51,196 nt of DNA from the NCBI GenBank assembly GCA_903958045.1, contig CAJBRT010000094.1, positions 1-51,196 on the forward strand. The letters are read 5' to 3'. A program made the translations under genes and the position numbers. Source of the stretch: an uncultured Bacteroidota bacterium. GTDB taxonomy: Bacteria; Bacteroidota; Bacteroidia; Chitinophagales; Chitinophagaceae. Every line of letters starts with the position of its first letter. Position 1 is the first letter of the stretch. Shown one piece after another: positions 17,518 to 27,050 of the stretch. The notes beneath the pieces are model-generated. The model did no database searches. It was not told the DNA's origin and was given only the letters and a program-made list of their open reading frames with translations.

Positions 17518-18528
17518 ATGAAAAAAGTATTTTGTTTTGGGGAAATTTTACTTCGAATGTCACCCGTATTAGATCAGGGCTGGATTAACAGTGCTTCTAT
17601 GCCGGTGCATTTAGGTGGCGCAGAACTCAATGTAGCAAAGGCTTTGGCTGGATGGCAGCAACCGGTTACGTATATGTCTGCAATGCCAGACAATTATTTA
17701 TCTAAAGAAATTGCAGCGTCAATTGCTGCTAGTCATATTGGCGTAGAAGCCATGCAATATTGTGGCGACCGTATAGGCATTTACTTTTTACCACAAGGGG
17801 CCGATTTAAAAAATGCCGGTGTTATTTACGACCGTGCACATGCTTCATTTTCAACAGCTTTATTCCCGGGAAAAATAAATTGGGATGCTTTACTGGAAGG
17901 TTCTGATTGGTTTCATTTTAGTGCCATTAGTCCGGCTTTAACAGCGCAGGCTGCCGAACTTTGTTTGGATGCATTAAAAGCTGCAAAGCGATTAGGGCTT
18001 ACCATTTCTGTAGATTTAAATTACCGCGCTAAACTTTGGAAATATGGCAAGCAACCTGCCCAGGTAATGCCAGAACTTGTTGCTTACGCCGATGTAATTA
18101 TGGGTAATATTTGGAGCGCTAAAGATCTTCTGGGTATTCATGTTCCAGCTGGTGCAGAAAGCGCTACTAGTAAAGAAGCGTTCGCTGCATGTGCTAAGGA
18201 AACGGCTGCTGTACTATTTGCGCAAAACGCGTCCTGTAAAGTGGTAGCCAATACCTTTAGGTTTACACCAGAAGGATTGGGCGTGCATTATTATGCGGCA
18301 CTTGATACAAGAGAGGAGCAGGCGGTATCAGTAAGTTTTGATGCAAATTCAGTAATCGATAAAGTAGGTAGTGGCGACTGTTTTATGGCAGGGCTTATAT
18401 ACGGCATTCATAATGGACATGCGTATCAGGAAACGATAAATTATGCAGCTTCGGCAGCTTTTGGTAAATTGCAAGAACTAGGAGATAGCACCAAACAAAC
18501 CATCAGTCAAATTAAATCAAGGTATTAA
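17518..18528 (+). CDS. kdgK: 2-keto-3-deoxygluconate kinase (KdgK), PfkB family
   Basis: A 336-residue ribokinase-fold sugar kinase. The N-terminus (CFGEILLRMSP) and the substrate-side motif LGGAELNVAKALAGW are those of KdgK-type PfkB kinases. The C-terminal ATP/anion-hole motif is VGSGDCFMAGLIYG, with the catalytic Asp in GSGD. It phosphorylates 2-keto-3-deoxygluconate to KDPG, joining the KduI/KduD branch and the UxaC/UxuA branch. Its stop codon is followed immediately by the eda ATG with no spacer, so the two are translationally linked. Confidence 0.95.
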   Translation: MKKVFCFGEILLRMSPVLDQGWINSASMPVHLGGAELNVAKALAGWQQPVTYMSAMPDNYLSKEIAASIAASHIGVEAMQYCGDRIGIYFLPQGADLKNAGVIYDRAHASFSTALFPGKINWDALLEGSDWFHFSAISPALTAQAAELCLDALKAAKRLGLTISVDLNYRAKLWKYGKQPAQVMPELVAYADVIMGNIWSAKDLLGIHVPAGAESATSKEAFAACAKETAAVLFAQNASCKVVANTFRFTPEGLGVHYYAALDTREEQAVSVSFDANSVIDKVGSGDCFMAGLIYGIHNGHAYQETINYAASAAFGKLQELGDSTKQTISQIKSRY

Positions 18529-19185
18529 ATGGAAAGAGAAGCCGCATTAATCAATCAAATTAAAAATGAAGGCATGTTGCCTTTGTTTTATCATGATGAC
18601 GTTACCGTTTGTGAAAATGTGCTTCAAGCACTATACAATGGGGGTGTTAGATGTGTCGAGTTTACCAATAGAGGCGTACATGCACTTCCAAATTTTAAGC
18701 ATTTGGTTTCCTTAAAAACTACGATGCCTGGTTTGATACTTGGCATTGGTACCATTAAAACACCGCAAGACGCTACTTCGTTTATTGAAGCCGGTGCAGA
18801 TTTTTTAGTTAGCCCCTGTTTTGATGCTAGTGTTGCAGACGTTGCATACATGCACAAAGTACTATGGATACCAGGTTGTATGACGCCCACCGAAATTCAT
18901 GTGGCGCAAAAATCTGGTGCTACACTCATAAAATTATTTCCGGGTAACGTATTAGGTCCTGGCTTTGTGGAAGCTATTAAATCTTTATTTACAGGTGTAG
19001 ATTTTTTAGTGACCGGTGGCGTAGAACCAACCGAGCAAAATATTGGAGCTTGGTTTAAAGCAGGCGTAGTAGGCGTTGGGCTTGGAAGTAAACTAATTAC
19101 CAAAGATGTTTTGGCGAATAAAAATTATAAGCAATTAGAAATTCAAACAAAAGAACTTGTACAGCTCATCAAAAAAGTACAATAG
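18529..19185 (+). CDS. eda: KDPG aldolase (Eda/KdgA)
   Basis: A 218-residue class I aldolase that splits 2-keto-3-deoxy-6-phosphogluconate into pyruvate and glyceraldehyde-3-phosphate. The Schiff-base lysine is Lys135 in LIKLFPGN. The catalytic Glu44 and phosphate/carboxylate-side Arg48 lie in VEFTNRG, and GTIKT, SPCFDA and VTGGVEPT match the barrel strands. Many family members also cleave 4-hydroxy-2-oxoglutarate. It begins directly after the kdgK stop and precedes the hexuronate transporter by 22 bases. Confidence 0.96.
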   Translation: MEREAALINQIKNEGMLPLFYHDDVTVCENVLQALYNGGVRCVEFTNRGVHALPNFKHLVSLKTTMPGLILGIGTIKTPQDATSFIEAGADFLVSPCFDASVADVAYMHKVLWIPGCMTPTEIHVAQKSGATLIKLFPGNVLGPGFVEAIKSLFTGVDFLVTGGVEPTEQNIGAWFKAGVVGVGLGSKLITKDVLANKNYKQLEIQTKELVQLIKKVQ

Positions 19186-19207
19186 TTACGATTTAAAGTA
19201 AGCCCAT

Positions 19208-20521
19208 ATGGAACAAAATATTGGACGTTACCGCTGGACTATTTGTAGTTTAGTTTTTTTTGCAACTACTATTAACTATTTAGATAGAGCAGTCATTAGC
19301 TTATTGAAATCTACGCTTACTACCGAATTAAAATGGGATGATGGTGATTATACCAATGTCGAAATCGCTTTTAAAGTATCTTATGCCATAGGATTACTAT
19401 TAGCAGGACGATTTATTGATACAGTGGGTACTAAAAAAGGATATGCATGGGCAACCGGACTTTGGAGTGTGGCTGCTGTTTTACATGCGGCTGCTAAAAG
19501 TGTATTTGGATTTTCTGTGGCACGTGCCGCATTAGGTGTTACTGAGGCAGGAAATTTTCCGGCTGCTATTAAAACTGTGGCGGAATGGTTTCCACGCAAA
19601 GAACGTGCATTAGCTACTGGGCTTTTTAATTCTGGTGCAAATATTGGCGCCATTGTTGCACCTTTAACGGTTCCATTTATTGCTGCTGCATATGGTTGGC
19701 AGTGGGCATTTGTTGCAACAGGTTTACTTGGATTTATTTGGCTTATTTTTTGGAATAAGCATTATTATAAACCATCGGAGCACCCTAAGTTATCTGCGGC
19801 AGAGCTTGCTTATATTAATAGTGATACTGATGCTATTCCGGAAGGGGATGCACTTCAAACTAAATCATTTGGTTGGGCGTCTTTATTAAAGTACAAACAA
19901 ACATGGGCTTTTGCTATAGGTAAATTATTAACCGATCCCATTTGGTGGTTTTATCTTTTCTGGTTACCGGATTTTTTAGAAAGTCAATACCATATTAAAG
20001 GAACGGCTATTGCACTTCCAGTTGCTGCTGTTTATACGATGTCTGCGGTAGGAAGTGTTTTTGGCGGATGGCTCCCTATGTATTTTATTAAAAAGAATTG
20101 GCCAGTATTTAAAGCGCGCAAGTCTTCTATGTTATTATATGCCTTTTTAGTATTGCCTATTTTATTTGCACAAGTACTAGGTGGTATGAACATGTGGTTG
20201 GCCGTTTTTGTAATTGGTATTGCAGCTGCTGCGCATCAGGCATGGAGTGCAAATATATTTACGACGGTAAGTGATATGTTCCCTAAACGTGCAGTAGGCT
20301 CTGTAACGGGTATTGGTGGTATGTTTGGAGCGATTGGTGGTATTTTACTATCTATGGCGGTACAAAAGAATTTGTTTGTGCATTACCGTGCTATAAATCA
20401 AATTGAAACGGCTTATTATATTATGTTTATTGTATGCGGCTCTGCATACTTGTTAGCTTGGCTAATCATGCATATACTCGTGCCTAAAGTAAACGTAATT
20501 GCTGCCGAAGATTTAGAATAA
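19208..20521 (+). CDS. exuT: MFS hexuronate transporter (ExuT-like)
   Basis: This 437-residue inner-membrane protein has about twelve hydrophobic segments and belongs to the anion:cation symporter branch of the major facilitator superfamily. Family signatures include [12 protein letters not shown] in the first helix, the charged loop [12 protein letters not shown], the fourth/fifth-helix motif [20 protein letters not shown], and [15 protein letters not shown]. ExuT-type proteins import glucuronate and galacturonate with protons. Its place between eda and uxuA supports that substrate assignment strongly. Gaps of 22 and 8 bases fit one transcript. Confidence 0.92.
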   Translation: MEQNIGRYRWTICSLVFFATTINYLDRAVISLLKSTLTTELKWDDGDYTNVEIAFKVSYAIGLLLAGRFIDTVGTKKGYAWATGLWSVAAVLHAAAKSVFGFSVARAALGVTEAGNFPAAIKTVAEWFPRKERALATGLFNSGANIGAIVAPLTVPFIAAAYGWQWAFVATGLLGFIWLIFWNKHYYKPSEHPKLSAAELAYINSDTDAIPEGDALQTKSFGWASLLKYKQTWAFAIGKLLTDPIWWFYLFWLPDFLESQYHIKGTAIALPVAAVYTMSAVGSVFGGWLPMYFIKKNWPVFKARKSSMLLYAFLVLPILFAQVLGGMNMWLAVFVIGIAAAAHQAWSANIFTTVSDMFPKRAVGSVTGIGGMFGAIGGILLSMAVQKNLFVHYRAINQIETAYYIMFIVCGSAYLLAWLIMHILVPKVNVIAAEDLE

Positions 20522-20529
20522 TAATTGAT

Positions 20530-21711
20530 ATGCAAGAGCAACCCAAAATGATACAAACCATGCGCTGGTATGGTCCTAACGATCCGGTTAGTTTATGGGA
20601 TATACGTCAAGCTGGTTGTACAGGTGTAGTTTCTGCACTCCATCAAATACCAAATGGAGAAGTATGGCCCATTGAAGCTATCATGGAGCGTATTCAAATC
20701 ATTGAAGCCGCTGGATTAAGTTGGGATGTTGTTGAAAGTGTGCCGGTGCATGAAGCGATTAAAACGCAAACAGCTGGGTTTGAAAAATACATTGCTCACT
20801 ATAAGCAAACTATACAAAATTTAAGTAGCTGCGGCATTAAAATTGTGACCTATAATTTTATGCCTGTGATGGATTGGACGCGTACCAATTTAAAGCACGA
20901 AATGCCGGATAAATCTTTGGCGCTACTCTATGAAAAGGCAGCCGTTGCCGCATTTGATGTATATATTTTAGAAAGAAAAAATGCAGATAGTGATTATACG
21001 GCTATTGAATTGGAGCAAGCAAAACAGCGTTTTAATCAAATGACGGACGCTCAAAAATTAGAACTCCAGCACAATATGATTAAGGGGCTTCCGGGTAGTG
21101 AAGAAAGTTTTACGATGGAAGCTTTTAGGAATGCACTTGCTGCCTTTGATCATATTGATGCTAAAAAATTAAGAGCACATCTCATTTATTTTTTAGATCA
21201 AATTATTCCAATAGCTGAGTCATGTGGCGTTAAAATGGTGATTCACCCAGACGATCCGCCGTATTCTATTTTGGGCTTACCAAGGGTGGTTAGTACCGCT
21301 GCAGACGTTCAGGCTTTATTTGATGCGGTGCCTTCTATGTCTAATGGGCTTTGTTTTTGCACGGGATCATTTGGTGTAAGGCCCGATAATAATTTGCCTG
21401 GCATGGTTAGTAATTTTGGTGAACGCATTAATTTTATTCATTTGCGTAGTACCAAACGAAATGACAAAGGTGATTTTTTTGAAGACAATCATTTAGAAGG
21501 CGACGTAGATATGTATAGGGTGGTCAAAGAAATTATTGAAGTGATGCGTAAGCGAAACGTTTCAATTCCTATGAGACCCGATCATGGACATCAAATGCTG
21601 GATGATTTGAAAAAAACAACCAACCCAGGTTATTCTGCTATTGGAAGATTACGTGGCCTTGCAGAGTTAAGAGGGTTAGAACTAGGGATTATTAAGAGTT
21701 TGTATTATTGA
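20530..21711 (+). CDS. uxuA: Mannonate dehydratase (UxuA)
   Basis: UxuA dehydrates D-mannonate to 2-keto-3-deoxygluconate, the substrate of KdgK. The 393 residues match the family. Typical sequences are present: [20 protein letters not shown] at the N-terminus, MVIHPDDPP, the metal-binding segment [18 protein letters not shown] and the C-terminal MRPDHGHQM. It is the last gene of the hexuronate operon. Its last 30 bases overlap the 3' end of the convergent DUF5703 gene, so the two reading frames share sequence on opposite strands. Confidence 0.97.
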   Translation: MQEQPKMIQTMRWYGPNDPVSLWDIRQAGCTGVVSALHQIPNGEVWPIEAIMERIQIIEAAGLSWDVVESVPVHEAIKTQTAGFEKYIAHYKQTIQNLSSCGIKIVTYNFMPVMDWTRTNLKHEMPDKSLALLYEKAAVAAFDVYILERKNADSDYTAIELEQAKQRFNQMTDAQKLELQHNMIKGLPGSEESFTMEAFRNALAAFDHIDAKKLRAHLIYFLDQIIPIAESCGVKMVIHPDDPPYSILGLPRVVSTAADVQALFDAVPSMSNGLCFCTGSFGVRPDNNLPGMVSNFGERINFIHLRSTKRNDKGDFFEDNHLEGDVDMYRVVKEIIEVMRKRNVSIPMRPDHGHQMLDDLKKTTNPGYSAIGRLRGLAELRGLELGIIKSLYY

Positions 21712-23919
21712 TAATCCTTTTTGCGCGGTATATTTTCCTGTAACGATTTTTTTGTTTTGTATATGGATTTTAAAATCCAGGTTCCAATTTTTGGGCCAGG
21801 CCGCTAGCCATTGTGTTTGGTCTATTTCAGATTGCACAAGCATGTTTTGAAGTGCACGCATATTAACGGTTCCATGGTCCTGATCCGGTACCCAGTCATA
21901 ATTGGGTCCCCAAAATGCAGGGAACCGGCTACCACTATGTTTTGTGGTAAAATTATGAACCACCATTTTTTTAGCCTCATCTGTTAAGCCTAAATAAGCT
22001 GCAAAAATGGGGTCTTGCTGCCAGCCGCTAAAATCATTATTGGCTTTATGATTCCAAGCTGTAATCGCTTCTTCTATTTTTGGCTTACCAACCCCTCTTA
22101 CGCGGTAAGGGAAAACGGCGTATAGTTCTGGTTTTTCTACATTGGTGCGGGGGCCCAGGTTATAACCAGCTGCAAGTGCCGTTTGCCCTTTGATGGTTTG
22201 CGTTGGTAAAGGTGGCAATTGCGCATATAATGCTTGAGCTTTATTTACAAAGCCAGGGTCATCAATAATATTTTTATAAGCGGTTATTTTTTCAATTACT
22301 GTTGAGAGTCCTGCGATTTCTGGAAGTGGATTAATAACGCCTTCAAAATAAGACTCTAATGCTTGTGCAGGTTGAATGCTAATATGGTTTGTACTGTCTT
22401 TTTTATAATGTGCGTTATAAAAAAGTATGGTTTCTTTTATAAATGGAAGGTGTTCTTTTACAAAAGTGGTTTTATCATTTGTAAACTCATAGTAATCAAT
22501 CATGAGTTTAGATAATTCCAAACTACCCTCCCATAAATAACGGATGTACATATTTTCAGAAACGCCGTCTGCTAATTTTTTTCTATCCCAGCCGTAATTG
22601 TCATTGGTGTATGTGCCCCAGGGCGTCATGGTTTCCGGAAAGTAAGCGCCTTCGTGTTTAAAATATTTTCGTGTTCTATATTTTGCTAGTGGCAGCGCAT
22701 CGGTATACATTTTAAAGAGTGGCTTTATGAGCGCAAAGTCGCCACTGTATAGCATCGAATAATAGGGGAGTCTTGTATTTTGAAACCAATAATTAGCACC
22801 CCAGTCTCTAAAGTCTGCGTCATAACCTGTTAGGTTTCTTTTGCCCATACTTTCATCAACGTCTACTGTAAAAATGGATCCATTAAATTTAATAGGAAGA
22901 CCTCCTCTTCCGGCGCAAGCATTCATATACCGCTGGAGTTGATACCCTTGTGTGATGGCAAAAGTTTCATTTTTTGTTTGTAGGCTAGTATCTCCAGGCG
23001 TAACAATCATGTAATGGGCATTCCAAAATTTCGCCCACCAATTTTTATGCGCATTGAATCTTTGGGTTGCAGTCCTGTCACTCGTTTTTTTATGAAGCGC
23101 TAGGGTAGCTTGTTTCCATTCTAAAATATTAGCTGTTTGCTTTTTAAGAACGGTAATATTTATTTCAAATTCATTATTTGATTTGCTACTAACCATTTCA
23201 TTGGCACTAACAACGGCCCCAAAGTTTTGGTATAAGAGCGGATCTTTGCCAATTTCATTAAACTTTGAGAGGTTTTGGTTGTCTAAGGTAGACTGCCAAA
23301 TGGATGATTTATTTTGGTGAACCCAAATAAGCTTATTGCCGTTTTCAAGGACCGTATCTCTTTCTCTTAATAGCGGAAAAGGCGCACCCATCATGCCGTA
23401 AGCGCTTCTTTTTTCTCCCCCTTGCAAAGTGTCTAATTTATTACGCCACATTAAATTTTTAATGGTTAAAGCAACCTTAGTGCTTGCTTTTCCGGTTATG
23501 GTAATGGCCGGGTTGTTGGCGTCTGCAAAAATGGAAAGAGATAAGCTTTGATTTTTTGTATTGGTGGCTTTAATAATAATGCTGCCGGTTTGTATATCGA
23601 GTGTTTGGGAAAATATAGCGCCATCAAGTATAGAAGGGCTTGTGCTAATGGATATTTTTCCAATTTTTAAAAGACGGCCAATTTCGGAATAGGCGTCTGT
23701 TTTTGAAATATATAATTGTAATTGTCCGCTGCTATCTACCCATACGTTGGCTCCAATATCGCCATTGCCAATGGGCATGGATCCAGATGGTCCACTACTT
23801 TGTGAAGCCCACGCTACGTTGTATGGCGCAAGTGAAACTTGCGCCATACAAGGCCTAAAAAAAACCCCCAGCACCGCAAAAGCTGCGGACAATCCCCTAA
23901 CTAAATTTTCTTTTCGCAT
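21682..23919 (-). CDS. Secreted DUF5703-domain, six-hairpin glycosidase-like protein
   Basis: The track starts this ORF at a TTG (23925) adjoining the upstream stop; the ATG at 23919 gives a proper signal peptide ([10 protein letters not shown] onwards, cleavage near MAQVS) and is preferred. About 745 residues remain. The N-terminus, [20 protein letters not shown] followed by [20 protein letters not shown], is the DUF5703 pattern; the rest ([50 protein letters not shown]) resembles GH95-like (alpha/alpha)6 glycosidases. The substrate is unknown; fucosidase-like activity is only a guess from fold similarity. It is co-directional with the beta-helix gene upstream, with a gap of 6 bases, so they form an operon of two secreted glycan-active proteins. 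Confidence 0.85.
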   Translation of the reverse strand: MRKENLVRGLSAAFAVLGVFFRPCMAQVSLAPYNVAWASQSSGPSGSMPIGNGDIGANVWVDSSGQLQLYISKTDAYSEIGRLLKIGKISISTSPSILDGAIFSQTLDIQTGSIIIKATNTKNQSLSLSIFADANNPAITITGKASTKVALTIKNLMWRNKLDTLQGGEKRSAYGMMGAPFPLLRERDTVLENGNKLIWVHQNKSSIWQSTLDNQNLSKFNEIGKDPLLYQNFGAVVSANEMVSSKSNNEFEINITVLKKQTANILEWKQATLALHKKTSDRTATQRFNAHKNWWAKFWNAHYMIVTPGDTSLQTKNETFAITQGYQLQRYMNACAGRGGLPIKFNGSIFTVDVDESMGKRNLTGYDADFRDWGANYWFQNTRLPYYSMLYSGDFALIKPLFKMYTDALPLAKYRTRKYFKHEGAYFPETMTPWGTYTNDNYGWDRKKLADGVSENMYIRYLWEGSLELSKLMIDYYEFTNDKTTFVKEHLPFIKETILFYNAHYKKDSTNHISIQPAQALESYFEGVINPLPEIAGLSTVIEKITAYKNIIDDPGFVNKAQALYAQLPPLPTQTIKGQTALAAGYNLGPRTNVEKPELYAVFPYRVRGVGKPKIEEAITAWNHKANNDFSGWQQDPIFAAYLGLTDEAKKMVVHNFTTKHSGSRFPAFWGPNYDWVPDQDHGTVNMRALQNMLVQSEIDQTQWLAAWPKNWNLDFKIHIQNKKIVTGKYTAQKGLSIIQTLNNP

Positions 23920-23925
23920 ACCCAA

Positions 23926-26145
23926 TTAATTTCGATACTTATTTTTATAGAGTCCCATTTTGTCAAATGGGATAGGTTCAAATCCTTTTATTTTTTTAAA
24001 TACTTCCGAGCTTGGTAGTAATGTAAAATTTTCATGTTCGGCATCTACAAAGCCCGGATTAGTGGTGCATCTGTAGTTATCTCTTTCGGTGATGGTCGCG
24101 TATTGTCCACCAATTAATTTGGTAGGGCTTGTAGGGCCACCAATAATTAGGTTGTCGGCAAATATGTTACGGTTGGCTCGCATGGCTTTCCACTGCTTAG
24201 TGCCGGGTATGGTATCTAAATAGTCGAGTAGCCCAGGATACTTGCTAGCATAGGGTTCTGTGGTATAGGAAACACTTTTTGTTAAGCGGTTTCTAATAAG
24301 GCCTTCTTCTCCAAACATCGTTTTTTCGGAACCTGCTGCCCAGGTATAGTAGTGCGCCGATATTTGCGCAGTAGCATCGGTGGGTTCAATGATAATATTA
24401 TTTTTCATGGTCAAATCCCAGCCACTATTGGTAAATAAAATACCATGTTTGGTTTCCATTTTATAAAATACGTTTCCAAAAACAAATACATCTGCAGATG
24501 AGTCGTCACAATAAATACCCATGTTCATGCGCTCGGGGTTTCCAATGTGATGAAAATAATTATAGCGCACCACATTTCCTCTATCGCTAGGATCTCTGCC
24601 AATATACCAAGGTGAAGTGTCGTCCGAATTTAAAGTAACATGATGAATATTGTTGTATTCAAAAACGTGTTCGTTGCCGTGTACAAAAATGCCTTGCCAG
24701 TCGGTATTATAAATTTCGCAGTGTCTTATTTTGTTGCCGCATCCGTCTACGCTGATGCCCGACCAAATAAATTTATTTCTTCTATTAAAATCGTGGACTT
24801 TACAATTTTCAACAATGTTGTTTGCTTTTGTTAAGGTTTTTTTATCGCCACCGCTTAAATAAATGCCACCGCTACCGGTGTTATACACGTCACAACTTAA
24901 TATTTGTTGATCGTATCCGGCGTTTCTATTCCAACTGGTATTTTTATAGAGGTAGTTTTGCAAGCTTCCTATAATGCCAGAAACAGGATGGCCTTCAAAA
25001 TTATCAATACTCATAGGTCCTTTGTTGGCCTCCGCGCCTTGCCCCATAAAAATCCCTGACGTTCCAACGTTTCTAATGGTGCAGCCTACAATGGTATTGT
25101 GGTGACCACCTTCCATGTAAATCCCCATGCCCCTGCCAGCCTCAATGGTAAGGCCTTCTAGCGTTGTATAGGTTTGATTGATGATAGATACAATGGGTGT
25201 TTCAAGCACCGAAACAGTAATGCTTGCCGCTTCTAATGTACTAGGTGGCCACAGATATAAAATCCCCGTTTTAGTATCTAGCCACCACTCGCCGGGGCTA
25301 TCTAATTCCTCTAAAATATTGTATGCAGTGTAAGCCTGAAAATCTCTGCCGTTTCCAAGTCCGTATAAATGTGGCGTTACTAATTTAATTTGTTTTTTAA
25401 GGGTATCAATTTTTTCGATATTAATGTTGTCATCGGCAAAACCATAATTAAAAGTGCCTTGTAACCATATGTTTTTTTGTCCTACCCATTTAGCATGCTT
25501 GGCATCGGTGTATTCAAATAAGGCACCTCTGTTGCTTGTGTCTCCAATACGCGGCACAGATCCTTTATCAATAACTTTGCCAATTTTAATACTGCCACTG
25601 TTGGGGTAGTGAGCAAGCGTGAGTGGTTCGTTGTTAAAAAACAGTTCAAGTGGTGCTGGAACAACCGGTTGTCCATGTCCATAGCTTTGGTGTTTGCCAT
25701 AATTTAAAATACCAAGTTGTTTAAGAGATACCTGGTATAATGCTGCAGCTGCTGTTTTATTTACACGCATTAAAATTCCTGAGTCATTTACTTTTTTAAA
25801 TGCACTACTATTAATTTTTTTGCCTCCCGAAATAATCACTTTGTCTTTATTAACACCTCTCCAAATAATGGGTGTTTGTTTGCTGCCAGTAACAGTCTCA
25901 TCTAATTTAAATCCTGCTTGCAGTTCATAATTGCCGGCCCCTATATGAACAACAATATCACCCTCGTAATTTGGGTTAGCCGTTTTAAATTTTTTAATCA
26001 ATAACTGCGCTTTTGTAAGTGTTGCTACTGGCGCAGCTGCTGTTCCGCTGCTCTTATCATTACCAGCCGGCGACACATAAAATTGTTGCCCCAATGCATG
26101 GTTAATAACGAGTAAAAAAATGACGGTTTTAAGGAGTTGTTTCAT
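23926..26145 (-). CDS. Secreted right-handed beta-helix protein, GH141-like
   Basis: A 739-residue protein with signal peptide (1-19, NHALGQ). The mature N-terminus QFYVSPAGNDKSSGTAAAP is the usual opening of extracellular parallel beta-helix enzymes. Middle segments such as LAHYPNSGSIKIGKV, ELDSPGEWWLDTKTGILYLW and NTIVGCTIRNVGTSGIFMG, with repeated N-x-I/V-x-x-C/N helix rungs (GNKIRHCEIYNTDWQGIFVH), match the GH141 type, whose founding members act on fucose in rhamnogalacturonan II or on xylan. A lyase or epimerase with the same fold cannot be excluded. The gene faces away from the PhyH gene across a 71-base AT-rich region. Confidence 0.85.
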   Translation of the reverse strand: MKQLLKTVIFLLVINHALGQQFYVSPAGNDKSSGTAAAPVATLTKAQLLIKKFKTANPNYEGDIVVHIGAGNYELQAGFKLDETVTGSKQTPIIWRGVNKDKVIISGGKKINSSAFKKVNDSGILMRVNKTAAAALYQVSLKQLGILNYGKHQSYGHGQPVVPAPLELFFNNEPLTLAHYPNSGSIKIGKVIDKGSVPRIGDTSNRGALFEYTDAKHAKWVGQKNIWLQGTFNYGFADDNINIEKIDTLKKQIKLVTPHLYGLGNGRDFQAYTAYNILEELDSPGEWWLDTKTGILYLWPPSTLEAASITVSVLETPIVSIINQTYTTLEGLTIEAGRGMGIYMEGGHHNTIVGCTIRNVGTSGIFMGQGAEANKGPMSIDNFEGHPVSGIIGSLQNYLYKNTSWNRNAGYDQQILSCDVYNTGSGGIYLSGGDKKTLTKANNIVENCKVHDFNRRNKFIWSGISVDGCGNKIRHCEIYNTDWQGIFVHGNEHVFEYNNIHHVTLNSDDTSPWYIGRDPSDRGNVVRYNYFHHIGNPERMNMGIYCDDSSADVFVFGNVFYKMETKHGILFTNSGWDLTMKNNIIIEPTDATAQISAHYYTWAAGSEKTMFGEEGLIRNRLTKSVSYTTEPYASKYPGLLDYLDTIPGTKQWKAMRANRNIFADNLIIGGPTSPTKLIGGQYATITERDNYRCTTNPGFVDAEHENFTLLPSSEVFKKIKGFEPIPFDKMGLYKNKYRN

Positions 26146-26216
26146 GTGTGTATCTTAAAGTTTGCTGGTGCTGTATTGTCTATTATTTATTTTATATTGT
26201 ATAAAATTTAGCGGTT
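26146..26216. promoter_or_regulatory. Divergent promoter gap between the beta-helix and PhyH genes
   Basis: This 71-base, very AT-rich gap lies between two gene starts and so should drive both. Stretches such as TTTATTTTATATTGTATAAAA could form melting elements, but I find no full TAnnTTTG match and no convincing operator. Confidence 0.3.
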
Positions 26217-27050
26217 ATGGAAACAACACCCATTTCAATAAAAGAGGCACTTGATCAGGCGTATAGTGTAACACCTGTACAGGCTTCATTTTTTGCGCAA
26301 CATGGTTTTATAAAAATTAAAAACATTTTTGAAGCCTCTGTTATTGATTACATGAATATAGTAATTTCCAAAGAGGTGGACCGTTTAAATAATCAACAAA
26401 TTCCATTAGAAGAGCGCGACACCTATGGCAAAGCATTTTTACAAATCATGAACTTGTGGACACATACCAGGGTGGTAAAAGACATTGTTTTTAGCAAAAG
26501 AATTGCTCAAATTGCCACTGGCTTAATGCAAATAAACGGCGTACGTTTATACCACGACCAAGCCCTTTTTAAAGAACCCAAAGGTGGCCATACGCCTTGG
26601 CATGCCGATCAATATTACTGGCCCTTAGCTACCGAAAACACAGTTACCGCCTGGATACCATTACAAGCAACACCGCTTAATTATGGGCCACTCGAATTTA
26701 GTGCAGGCAGTAACAGATTAACGGCTGGAAGAGACAAGCAAATTAGTGACGAGAGTCAGGCTTTTTTAGAATCCGAATTAAAAAATCAAAATTTTGAGCA
26801 CGTCATAGAACCCTTTGATGTAGGTGAAATAAGTTTTCATAGAGGTTGGTTGTATCACCGCGCAGGCCCTAACGTTTCCGGTAACATGCGAAAGGTTATG
26901 ACCATGATTTATATGGATAAAGACACGGTCTTAAAAGAACCTGAAAACCACAACCAGCTTGCCGATTGGGAAACTTGGTGCCCAGGCGCTACTGTTGGTA
27001 CCACCATTGATACACCTCTAAACCCCGTATTGTATGAAAAAACATCGTAG
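26217..27050 (+). CDS. Phytanoyl-CoA dioxygenase (PhyH) family protein
   Basis: This 277-residue cytosolic protein has the Fe(II)/2-oxoglutarate dioxygenase core of the PhyH family. The metal triad is His129 and Asp131 in TPWHADQYYWPL and His214 in YHRAGPN; Arg225 in GNMRKVM is well placed to bind 2-oxoglutarate. All required residues are present, so it should be active. PhyH proteins hydroxylate diverse small molecules and the substrate here is unknown. It begins a plus-strand run: its last 17 bases overlap the start of the GH20 gene, and a fuconolactonase-like gene follows. A role in processing a sugar or sugar acid is possible but unproven. Confidence 0.9.
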   Translation: METTPISIKEALDQAYSVTPVQASFFAQHGFIKIKNIFEASVIDYMNIVISKEVDRLNNQQIPLEERDTYGKAFLQIMNLWTHTRVVKDIVFSKRIAQIATGLMQINGVRLYHDQALFKEPKGGHTPWHADQYYWPLATENTVTAWIPLQATPLNYGPLEFSAGSNRLTAGRDKQISDESQAFLESELKNQNFEHVIEPFDVGEISFHRGWLYHRAGPNVSGNMRKVMTMIYMDKDTVLKEPENHNQLADWETWCPGATVGTTIDTPLNPVLYEKTS

